From assembly GCF_000003605.2 (NCBI RefSeq), contig NW_003144301.1, positions 61,887-75,675 of the forward strand: a stretch of DNA of 13,789 bases, written 5' to 3'. This DNA is from Saccoglossus kowalevskii. Lineage: Eukaryota; Hemichordata; Enteropneusta; Harrimaniidae. Below are positions 1-8,212 of this stretch, piece after piece. The notes beneath the pieces were generated by a model. That model was not told the origin of the DNA, ran no database searches, and saw only the letters and a program-made list of their open reading frames with translations. Every line of letters begins with the position of its first letter. Position 1 is the stretch's first letter. The translations under genes were made by a program, and so were the position numbers.

Positions 1-1261
1 TCAGATTGGTAATGTTAGTATATTGTCAGATTGGTAATACTAGTATATTGTCAGATTGGTAATGCTAGTATATATTGTCAGATTGGTACTGCTAGTATAT
101 TGTCGGATTGGTACTGCTAGTATATTGTCGGATTAGTACTGCTAGTATATTTTCAGATTGGTATGGTACTGCTAGTATGTTGTCAGATTGGTAATGCCAG
201 TATATTATCGGATTGGTAATGCTAGTATATTGTCGGATTGGTAATGCTAGTATATTGTCAGATTGGTAATGCTAGTATATTATCGGATTGGTAATGCTAG
301 TATATTGTCAGATTGGTAATGCCAGTATATTGCCAGATTGGTAATGCTAGTATATTATCGGATTGGTACTGCTAGTATATTGTCAGATTGGTAATGCCAG
401 TATATTGTCAGATTGGTAATGCTAGTATATTATCGGATTGGTACTGCTAGTATATTGTCAGATTGGTAATGCTAGTATATTATCGGATTGGTAATGCTAG
501 TATATTGTCAGATTGGTAATGCCAGTATATTATCGGATTGGTACTGTTAGTATATTGTCAGATTGGTAATGCTAGTATATTATCGGATTGGTAATGCTAG
601 TATATTTTCAGATTGGTAATGCTAGTATATTGTCAGATTGGTAATGCCAGTATATTGTCAGATTGGTAATGCTAGTATATTATCGGATTGGTACTGCTAG
701 TATATTGTCAGATTGGTAATGCTAGTATATTATCGGATTGGTAATGCTAGTATATTGTCAGATTGGTAATGCCAGTATATTGTCAAATTGGTAATTCTAG
801 TATATTGTCAGATTGGTAATGCTAGTATATTATCGGATTGGTAATGCTAGTATATTGTCAGATTGGTAATGCCAGTATATTATCGGATTAGTACTGCTAG
901 TATATTTTCAGATTGGTATGGTACTGCTAGTATGTTGTCAGATTGGTACTGCTAGTATATTATCGGATTGGTAATGCTAGTATATTATCGGATTGGTAAT
1001 GCTAGTATATTTTCAGATTGGTAATGCTAGTATATTATCGGATTGGTACTGCTAGTATATTGTCAGATTGGTAATGCTAGTATATTGTCAGATTGGTAAT
1101 GCTAGTATATTATCGGATTGGTAATGCTAGTATATTGTCAGATTGGTAATGCCATTATATTATCAGATTGGTAATGCTAGTATATTTTCAGATTGGTAAT
1201 GCTAGTATATTATCGGATTGGTACTGCTAGTATATTGTCGGATTGGTAATGCTAGTATATT

Positions 1262-1490
1262 GTCAGATTGGTAATGCTAGTATATTGTCAGATTGGTAAT
1301 GCCAGTATATTGTCGGATTGGTAATGCTAGTATATTGTCATACTAGTAATGCTAGTATATATTGTCGGATTGGTAATTCTAGTATATTGTCAGATTGGTA
1401 ATGCTAGTATATTATCGAATCGGTATTGTTAGTATATTGTGGGATTGGTAATTCTATTATATTGTCGGATTGGTAATGCCAGTATATTAT
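1262..1490. repeat. Segmental duplication inside satellite, copy 1
   Basis: This stretch carries an unusual run of variants (CATACTAGTAATG, a TATATATT unit, TCGAATCGGTATTGTTAG, GTGGGATTGGTAATTCTATT). The same run recurs in the same order at 1889-2092. The copies match closely, but this one has one extra 25-bp unit. It records a multi-unit duplication about 600 bp apart within the array. Confidence 0.85.
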
Positions 1491-1888
1491 CAGATTGGTA
1501 ATGCTAGTATATTATCAGATTGGTAATGCCAGTATATTGTCAGATTGGTAATGCCAGTATATTATCGGATTGGTAATACTAGTATATTGTCAGATTGGTA
1601 ATGCTAGTATGTTGTCAGATTGGTACTGCTAGTATATTGTCATATTAGTAATGCTAGTATATTTTCAGATTTGTAATGCTAGTATATTATCGGATTGGTA
1701 ATGCTAGTATATTGTCAGATTGGTACTGTTAGTATATTGTCAGATTGGTAATACTAGTATATTGTCGGATTGGTACTGCTAGTATATTTTCAGATTGATA
1801 ATGCTAGTATATTGTCGGATTGGTAATGCCAGTATATTGTCAGATTGGTAATGCTAGTATATTGTCAGATTGGTAATGCCAGTATATT

Positions 1889-2092
1889 GTCAGATTGGTA
1901 ATGCTAGTATATTGTCAGATTGGTAATGCCAGTATATTGTCGGATTGGTAATGCTAGTATATTGTCATACTAGTAATGCTAGTATATATTGTCGGATTGG
2001 TAATGCTAGTATATTATCGAATCGGTATTGTTAGTATATTGTGGGATTGGTAATTCTATTATATTGTCGGATTGGTAATGCCAGTATATTAT
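1889..2092. repeat. Segmental duplication inside satellite, copy 2
   Basis: Second copy of the block at 1262-1490, shorter by exactly one 25-bp unit. The missing part lies between TCGGATTGGTAAT and the TCGAATCGG unit. It forms the right-hand end of the array, next to unique sequence. Confidence 0.85.
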
Positions 2093-2115
2093 ACTGGCAA
2101 TTCTAATATATTTTA

Positions 2116-3433
2116 TACGTCCTACGTTCATCATGGTGATGGTTTGGCACATCCCTACCCACCAGCTCCATAAAAACACTCAAGTTAAGGATTATTTCAT
2201 GTAGATTTCCAAATCAAACGCTGCCTGGGTTTATATATTAGATACTGGTAATTGGAAGATATTGTCGAGACTTTCCGTCTCATCCTATGTTCGCATGTGG
2301 CCTATGGTAGATGAGTGTGTATGCAAAAATGGGTAGCACGTGTTTGTAATTTCAACACGAACTCAAGGCAAATATTACCCGCTGTTGTGATGTACGATAT
2401 TAGATACGGTGTATGTGTGGTCCTTCTGTGTGTGGTATGTGGCTTACCCATGGGCAACTTTATGTTCACGCCACACCATCCCTAGCTCACACATAACAGC
2501 ACAGTTTCAGCGTTTGTATTCGTTGTACGTTGTACGTACTGCAGAAACCAAGTGACCCATCAGTGGGAACCGTGGTTGCTATGGGAATCGTTGGATGAAG
2601 ATGCCGGTCGTTTGGCAGACGCATTGCATGCGGGTCCTTCATTAGCTCATTGCAAGCAATGTGACTGTTTGTGTATTGGAATTTAGGGCTCTACTCGCCA
2701 GTGGTGGGTGGAGTTATTAGTTTGCTCGATTCGTTCATATCGCTTACCACCCACGACTCCAACACCTGTATTTGTCATACTAGCTCGTAGTTCTACGCAA
2801 TTCGTGTTTATTTCTGCAGCGTTCAAACGTCCCAGTGTATATCATTGCGTCTGGCAAGTGCACACAACGTGGGAAACATCAAATCCCGCTAAAATAACTA
2901 TGAAACTGTTAGTGTGGGAACGGTATGTGATTGGCCAGCTGTTCTTCCTAGACCCAATCTTCACAATAAAGTAGTCTTTTCTATTGTCATTCTAGACTTT
3001 GACGACAATACGCGAGAAAGCCGGCATCGATGAGGTATAAGTATGTAGCTATTGCGGACACAATAATAAATGCAATGTTTAAGTAATCTTTTATTATTTC
3101 TGAAAATACTTGCATTCGTCCAGTCTCGATGACCTATGCCATAGCCAGGTGTGAAGAATAGAAACACCCTAGATACAGGTTTAATACGTTGTGAAAGTTT
3201 CGGCGCCGAAAAGGAAGAAAACACTAAAAAAACTTTGGCAAAGTTTTGGGATTTCATTGTAATTAGTGCCGATGGAAAGATGCAGATTTGCAGGTGTGTA
3301 AGTGTGAAATGACAACAGTTCGAAGGTGACGAATTAAAAAGCCATTTATCACACAGGAATTGGTCCCGAGTAATTGCCAGTGCCGCGGTTCCCTTGTACT
3401 AAGTTTTGATTGGCGTGTGCGTGTCCATAGCGA
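2116..3433. other. Intergenic, no gene recognised
   Basis: Unique-looking sequence between the satellite and the Id upstream control block. Open frames here are short, many lack an ATG, and none shows a known domain or biased codon use. Small sites seen: CACGTG at 2337-2342, an imperfect X-box-like GTTGCTATGGGAAT at 2575-2588, and inverted CCAAT boxes (ATTGG) at 2930-2934 and 3409-3413. It may hold further upstream control DNA, but nothing else stands out. Confidence 0.6.
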
Positions 3434-3522
3434 CCGCCATCGTGTCGCCAGTCTGACAGCATTCATGAGCCCAATGAATGGGTGACGTCACAAGACTGGC
3501 GCCAGCGAGCCGGCGGCAGCTG
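3434..3522 (+). promoter_or_regulatory. BMP/SMAD- and CRE-type control block of Id gene
   Basis: Dense set of recognisable sites about 600-680 bp upstream of the start codon. In order: CCGCCAT (YY1 type, 3434-3440); GTCGCCAGTCTGACAGC (3444-3460), with a SMAD GTCTG core; the inverted repeat CATTCAT/ATGAATG (3460-3466, 3474-3480) around a CCAAT box (3471-3475); a full palindromic CRE TGACGTCA (3483-3490); GGCGCC (3498-3503), which read on the minus strand continues AGTCT; and a CAGCTG E-box (3517-3522). CGCCAGTCT occurs on both strands (3446-3454 plus, 3493-3501 minus), so two SMAD-type elements face each other. Vertebrate Id genes are direct BMP/SMAD targets and Id1 also responds through a CREB site. 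That such control applies here is inference. Confidence 0.6.
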
Positions 3523-4116
3523 TTGTTGATTGTGGCTTGTTTTCCCCAATTAATCACTTGTCAAATCTGATTCGGTATGTCATGCGAAAAATACACACAC
3601 CTCTCACACAGCTGTGTGGTACGCGGGAAAACACATCTGTGCTGCAACCCAACTTCAAGAAAGTGCAAGAAAATTGTACGGACTTGGAAAAATCGACGCG
3701 AGTTGCGAGTGAGAGCGTGCAATGAGGAAGTAAACAAAGGGGATTCCGCGTAGAGCGTACTATTGACAGACATAAAGTACACAAAATAGGGATATCACAT
3801 GGTTTTGTAGACTGCCCCCTAGGTATTCATGATTGACAGCTTAGTCGTGGTATACAGAGTGCTGATTGGCTTTCAAAGTGTAATCAATGTCACTCGTACA
3901 ATCAGGGCCCTCATCATGTTTACAGGTAATTAATCATATGCCGGAGTTGATTGGTTGATCCTGATCACAGTGTATTTAGACTGTGTTGGTGGTTTGATAT
4001 ACGGAGCTTATCTAAGACTGCCATTCCATAGCCAGGCTCTACTGCAGTAATACACACATCGCATCCCTTCTCGCAACCGTTGATAGCTATCGCCGACTGT
4101 GATTTGTACAGCAAAC
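3523..4116 (+). promoter_or_regulatory. Proximal promoter region and 5' UTR of Id gene
   Basis: No coding frame is supported here. Inverted CCAAT boxes lie at 3865-3869 and 3950-3954. Weak TATA-like sequences occur at 3973-3980 (TATTTAGA) and about 3996-4001 (GATATA). CCATTCC at 4021-4027 fits an initiator and sits about 25 bp after the second TATA-like site. There is no ATG between 3940 and 4117, which agrees with a transcript starting near 3990-4030 and initiating at the first ATG. The transcription start is a guess. A 5' RACE read would fix it. Confidence 0.35.
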
Positions 4117-5014
4117 ATGAAAGAAAGACAAGGAAACCGGGCTACTAAGCTCCACAACTCTACATCAGCGCTGCGACATGTGTCTAAAGAAAGTGTTGAA
4201 ACGTGTAGCAGGGGAAATATGGTTGCCGCTGCTGCTGCCGTCCTCGCTGCCGGGTCTATGTCGGAGTACTTGGATGGGATTTTGACGTATAGCATGTCAG
4301 ACTGTTACAGCAAATTGAAAGACTTAGTGCCAACTATACCGCCAAATAAAAAAGTCAGTAAGGTTGAACTTTTGCAGCATGTCATAGACTATATCCAAGA
4401 TTTACAGGTCGAATTGGAGGCGCATCCTGCTATGAGGAACACACCACCACCACCCCTCGAAAAACAAATACCAACGAATCGCACGCCACTTGGAACGATA
4501 CCACCAGAAAACACTGCCATTGCCGCAGATCAGGTTAGTAACATGCCTAGATATTAGTATTATTACGCTAGCGTAGGATAGTTTGTGTGTGGCCTATATT
4601 TCCAGTACGGTATACATTGCATTGGAATGTGTTCATCGTTTACACACATCATGTTACGGGAACATACGCGCTGAATGACCTAATGTGTCAGGTTGTCCAT
4701 CAAGTCAACGCTTACAGATTGATTTTACGATTTTTTTACCCACTCTAAATTGTCCTCTTTCCAGCAGCTGTTCAATATGCTTTGATTTGATACTCTACGT
4801 TTGTTTGTAGACACCATATGTCAATTTTCCGTGTGATGTTCCTCTCTTTACATGTACTTATCGTTTAATAACTGTCATAATCATATATTCATACCATCCA
4901 TGAGCAATATTTCTTATTGTGTTATTTTTGTTCCTGTTCAACCAGGTCAGTCATTTAGAGAAAAGCGCAAGCTGTAGCTGGGATATAGACAGCTGTTCGC
5001 CGAGAAGTTGCTAG
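4117..5014 (+). CDS. Id: Inhibitor of DNA binding (Id) HLH protein, two coding exons
   Basis: The coding sequence joins 4117-4533 to 4946-5014, giving 161 residues. Id proteins pair with E-type and other bHLH factors and keep them off DNA, so they hold back differentiation; they act in the nucleus. The HLH lies at about residues 57-101: helix 1 [15 protein letters not shown], loop PTIPPNKKV, helix 2 from [17 protein letters not shown] on. It closely matches vertebrate ID1/ID2 ([17 protein letters not shown]). The residues before helix 1 ([13 protein letters not shown]) are not basic, which separates Id from DNA-binding bHLH proteins. The N terminus has an Ala tract (37-41). A Pro-rich linker (110-113) precedes [18 protein letters not shown], which lines up with ID2 RTPLTTLNTDISILSLQ. 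The start is the first ATG, with A at -3 and an in-frame TAG at 4084-4086. The exon 2 tail ([12 protein letters not shown]...) is not one I recognise. Which Id paralogue this is cannot be told. Confidence 0.93.
4534..4945 (+). other. Intron 1 of Id gene (phase 0)
   Basis: The donor is CAG|GTTAGT and the acceptor is a pyrimidine-rich TTGTTCCTGTTCAACCAG. The intron splits the frame between codons, right after the Gln of IAADQ. That is the same place, as I remember it, as the vertebrate ID2 intron (after ILSLQ). If retained, the frame reads VSNMPRY and stops at 4555-4557. A competing acceptor lies at 4763-4764 (CCTCTTTCCAG|CAGCTG). Confidence 0.8.
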
Positions 5015-5052
5015 CTATGGGAACACTGCTTGTCAACCACTCACTTATCTCG
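4946..5052 (+). other. Exon 2 of Id gene: C-terminal tail and start of 3' UTR
   Basis: This exon encodes 22 residues, [20 protein letters not shown] then SC, and stops at TAG 5012-5014. Another 38 nt of 3' UTR follow before a strong donor (CTCG|GTAAGT at 5053). The phase-0 join to exon 1 keeps the frame, and the exon is short like the second coding exon of vertebrate ID genes. The tail has three Cys residues and no match I recall, so the boundary rests on splice-site quality and frame. Confidence 0.72.
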
Positions 5053-5524
5053 GTAAGTTCCGTCTGCTCGTATTCACACAATTCATTGTTTTCGTCTTGT
5101 CGTATTTAACACTGTTATCAAACACATAAACCTGTAAATGTAATTAGCTCAGCCTTTCACACATGTTAAAACACATGGCTGATTTCAATTGACAGTTTTC
5201 ACACCTTACATATACGCCGAACGCAGTCGTTTTTTATCTGGTGTGTTTTACAAATGCATCGTGAATAGTAGTACGATAATATATATTACCAATCATTAAT
5301 CACACTTTTTTTTAACTATTTTATCCTTTCGATTATTTTCAAATACTATAGTAATATCCCCATGTTTCTAACTATGTATAAAACAACGCCTTTTATAAAC
5401 GGCATTAATTCAATATATATTGCAATAGTACGTAGCTCTTATTTATTTGTTAGCCATAAAATGACAATCTTTCCATTAAAAAACAATAATTAATATGTAT
5501 ATGCATTCTGAATTGTTATTTTAG
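5053..5524 (+). other. Intron 2 of Id gene, in the 3' UTR
   Basis: Strong donor GTAAGT at 5053-5058 and acceptor ATTGTTATTTTAG ending at 5524. The intron is very AT-rich. It begins 38 nt after the stop codon, short of the roughly 50-55 nt that usually triggers nonsense-mediated decay. An intron just after the stop is also a feature of vertebrate ID2 and ID3, from memory. Confidence 0.62.
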
Positions 5525-6415
5525 GTTAACGAAACCATGCAGTGAACAGCGACTTAGCTGAAATGGTCGACTATGTTTATAACGAAGTCATACAACTGGG
5601 CGAGGTGGCTGAGATACGTCGCTGTCTGATATAGACTTGTCGCTAATACATCGAAAACCATATGTGTGCGTTCCGTTGATCCAGATGACTGCGATTTTAA
5701 TGTGCTTTTCCTGTGCCAAAATAAGGAACAAAATATTGTCTGAAAAATGACTCTAAGTGTAAATAATATATTATTAAATGTGCGTCGTTGTAATGCAGAA
5801 ATGCGGACAGTGTAAAACTACAGCGATGAACGCTATATAAACGATGAACCAATGTGTGTTCTGTCAAATAGTTTTTTTTAAAAGAAAGCGACATTTTGTA
5901 ACTTGGGTATTTTTGTGAATTTATTCTTGTCTGTGTTTTATATTTCTGACTTCTCAAGAGATTTAGTACGGATGGGTGGGCACCGTTTCCATATGGCGTC
6001 TTGTTTGTACAAAATCATCTCGATGTGTCTATTGTTGACAGTGTGATTTTCTCACGGAGTATATCGTTGGCCAATAGAGCGTTTCACCCTCTATACACGG
6101 TACAAGTCTGTGTCAATAAGGACAGATGATAACTTGACTCTACCATATTGATCGCTGAAATGTCAACAGGTGACATGTGTATCCATCTGTCCATTTTTCT
6201 AACATAGATTCGTTATTTCTCACCGGGGCCATTTCAGCCTATCAATCTGGCTGCCAGTTCAGTTAGATTTACATATCCTATAGCCGCTCATCCGTGGAAA
6301 TATTGCCGCCTTTCCCATTTTCTATACTGAACCAAATTTTCAATTAAATTAAATGTTTTTAAATAAAGCCATTTACTTTATGATATCATGATAATAAAGT
6401 ATAGATTGATATTGG
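5525..6415 (+). other. Exon 3 of Id gene: 3' UTR (end approximate)
   Basis: Non-coding last exon, placed from the acceptor at 5524 to just after two AATAAA signals. It contains a Pumilio-type site TGTAAATA at 5758-5765 and scattered ATTTA elements, which suit a short-lived regulatory mRNA. No open frame in it resembles a protein. The 3' end could be earlier or later. Poly(A)-tailed reads would decide. Confidence 0.5.
6362..6398 (+). terminator. Two AATAAA poly(A) signals with a stem-loop
   Basis: AATAAA occurs at 6362-6367 and 6393-6398, the first canonical pair well placed to end the Id transcript. Between and across them is an inverted repeat, TACTTTAT (6374-6381) with ATAAAGTA (6394-6401), whose loop holds the palindrome TATCATGATA. 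The stem would cover the second signal. Confidence 0.5.
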
Positions 6416-7053
6416 ATATTACGTAACCATGTATTGTACTTCCTTCTATTGTTACATAGCGACGTATGTGTGAATGTGAACGCCCCTTTTTCACGTGTTT
6501 TAGTTTAGAGAGCACAGACCCCATTCAGAAGCCTCCACCCAATTACGCGGGTACGAGTTAGAACAAGTCGCAATCATTTTACCATACTATGAATACATCA
6601 AAACGTCGGTCTTCTGTGTCCGGTTTTATCCGGTGTTCCACGGAAGTAAGCGACTGTAAAACAATGCCAAAATAGGTGTGTATGTACTTTTCACAATTGT
6701 ACATTACAATGACAAACAATCCAATATAATCGGTCCAACAACATGTCAGTTGTTCCCAGTGATATATTATAATTTCCTATTTGGCTTGCATGCTCTGTTT
6801 ACTGGTTTACACGAGATTAAAATATGTTTGACGGAGTATAAGAAGAGGTTGAACATCCCCGCTGGCCAACAACATAAATGTTTACATTAAGAGGTGTTGG
6901 CTTTCAGCTAAATTATATCCTTTTATCCAAATTATATTCCTTCTGTAAACACGTTCAGTTTAGTTCAAATCAGCGCAGTTAAATGATTATATTGTGAACA
7001 AATGTACACATATGCTTATATGTATTACACAACTCCCTAAATTACAAGGTCAC

Positions 7054-7067
7054 ATAACCATGGCAAC
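7054..7067 (-). promoter_or_regulatory. RFX-type X-box
   Basis: ATAACCATGGCAAC. On the minus strand it reads GTTGCCATGGTTAT, close to the RFX consensus GTTNCCATGGNAAC. It is one of four sites in the window sharing TTGCCATGGT. No gene start is adjacent, so an enhancer role is more likely than a ciliary-gene promoter; this is inference. Confidence 0.5.
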
Positions 7068-7138
7068 TGGTGTATGCCGTATCGCACATTCCCAATTACT
7101 TTCAAATTGGAAACCAAACTGTACCCCTCCCCCTTACA

Positions 7139-7159
7139 CCGTGCAAATCTCTTGCACGG
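7139..7159. repeat. Perfect 8-bp inverted repeat, 5-nt loop
   Basis: CCGTGCAA (7139-7146), loop ATCTC, then TTGCACGG (7152-7159). It could be a stem-loop or a palindromic protein site. No transcript or partner is visible. Confidence 0.6.
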
Positions 7160-7430
7160 GAATTAATACATACAATGTTATTGTGACTGGATTTATGTAT
7201 ATTTACCGTTGACACATAGGAACCAGCTCCATGACAGGCTGGCATGGACTCAACTCGTTCCCGATACCGTTCTTAGTCTAAACAAACATGTGTTTTTATT
7301 CATAATTATAAACTCGTTCAAATGCAATTTGTTTGGTTATCACGACATATCGCATTTGATTATTTATTATGGCTCCTCAGTAAACGCTTGTTTATTTTAT
7401 TTTCTATAAATTTGTCTTTAAAAATGAATT

Positions 7431-7467
7431 TGGCGTTAAAAATAAAATAAAATAAAATGGCGTTAAA
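7431..7467. repeat. AAAAT microsatellite between 10-bp direct repeats
   Basis: TGGCGTTAAA at 7431-7440 and again at 7458-7467 flank a short (AAAAT)n run at 7441-7457. The arrangement looks like a retroposon tail or target-site duplication. I see no tRNA-like head upstream, so slippage is an equal alternative. Confidence 0.6.
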
Positions 7468-7473
7468 CGTCAC

Positions 7474-7483
7474 ATCACGTGAT
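7474..7483. promoter_or_regulatory. Palindromic E-box ATCACGTGAT
   Basis: A 10-bp perfect palindrome with a TCACGTGA core, the kind bound by MiT/TFE, USF or related bHLH-zip factors. First of three such cores within 530 bp. Confidence 0.45.
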
Positions 7484-7929
7484 CCTATTAATACTACTAG
7501 AAGTGTATTGTATAGCAAAAAGAAAAATGTAGCATTATTACACCGACACAGTTATTGGATATACTAGTATTATTTTTTGTGAGAGTTGCGACACAAATGA
7601 ACATAGGATGAAGATTTTTTGTTACGTCTTTGTTTTTATTTCCTCGCTGTTTTTTTCGAGGTTTCCATGGACTGCTTTGGTCCTACTGCTTTCCATGATT
7701 ACTGCCAAGCCTGGCCACAGAATATTTTTGTAAACCACTCACCGTGTTTAATAAACGAATCTCAATCATGAATGCAATGACGTATAGTCGTCGGGAGGGG
7801 AAAACGAGCGCCCAAAACGAGAACGTACGTTTATTTTCAAATTTGAGAGGAATAAAATTAGATTTTATATGCGTAAGTATTTCAATTTGCGGTAATAATA
7901 GCAGTTCTGTTAAAATACACACTTCATCG

Positions 7930-7937
7930 TCACGTGA
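7930..7937. promoter_or_regulatory. Palindromic E-box TCACGTGA
   Basis: Reads GTCACGTGATC in context. Second of the three TCACGTGA cores in this stretch. Confidence 0.45.
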
Positions 7938-7994
7938 TCATTGGAGTTACTTTAATAAAACCATCACAGGGGTCGCCATGTTGTTAGTCGTCTT

Positions 7995-8004
7995 GTCACG
8001 TGAC
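7995..8004. promoter_or_regulatory. Palindromic E-box GTCACGTGAC
   Basis: A perfect 10-bp palindrome that equals the core of the CLEAR motif recognised by vertebrate TFEB-type factors. It lies 58 bp from the previous site. Whether it is used is unknown. Confidence 0.45.
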
Positions 8005-8198
8005 ACCCACTATGTGATACATGACTCGTATATTCGTATAAAATATTCAACCAACAAACTCATCCATTCTATGGGATTTGCATTTGTACTGATTACATGT
8101 GAGATACACACGAGATGGAAGTCGCCTTACATTGCCCTAAGCAACTAACAGACTAATTTGCACTCACTAGACGACGGTTTAGCTATAAGGAGGATAAA

Positions 8199-8212
8199 GT
8201 TGCCATGGTAAC
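8199..8212. promoter_or_regulatory. RFX X-box, exact GTTGCCATGGTAAC
   Basis: GTTGCCATGGTAAC fits the RFX consensus GTTNCCATGGNAAC at every position and is nearly palindromic. It is the best of the window's four sites. No convincing start codon or gene follows, although X-boxes in ciliary genes normally sit just upstream of one. Confidence 0.6.

Larger units (their letters stand above)
1..2115. repeat. 25-bp tandem satellite, about 84 units
   Basis: The unit is 25 bp, close to TCAGATTGGTAATGCTAG followed by TATATTG, and repeats head to tail from the first base. It decays after 2092 into one degenerate unit (ACTGGCAATTCTAATATATT). Units differ at a few fixed positions: TCAG or TCGG, GGTAATG or GGTACTG, GCTAG or GCCAG, and ATTGTC, ATTATC or ATTTTC. 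These variants recur in patterns, often alternating TGTCAG and TATCGG units, so there is 50-bp and longer higher-order structure. A few units are 26-30 bp, for example those with an extra ATGGT near 161 and 919. The unit contains stop codons and its length is not a multiple of three, so it is non-coding. The left end lies outside the window. Confidence 0.97.
6420..7430. other. Downstream non-coding DNA, no gene recognised
   Basis: AT-rich sequence after the presumed end of the Id gene. Open frames at 6678-6890, 6994-7212 and 7209-7409 have no known domain, and at least the second starts at a non-ATG codon. Visible sites: CACGTG at 6492-6497, a stem-loop at 7139-7159 and an X-box at 7054-7067, the latter two listed separately. 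Confidence 0.55.

Noticed and set aside
1-2115. CRISPR-like array
   Set aside because: The 25-bp units are contiguous with no unique spacers, and the surrounding gene is eukaryotic. It is a satellite.
4099-4116. Upstream start giving ICTAN before the Id Met
   Set aside because: The codon at 4099 is GTG, not ATG, and an in-frame TAG lies at 4084. The first ATG is 4117 with A at -3.
4008-4295. Minus-strand frame over the Id exon
   Set aside because: It is the shadow of the Id coding exon and its 5' UTR, with no domain of its own.
7744-8148. 134-codon frame as a gene
   Set aside because: It opens at a non-ATG codon, has no recognisable domain and ordinary intergenic composition, and runs over E-box palindromes.
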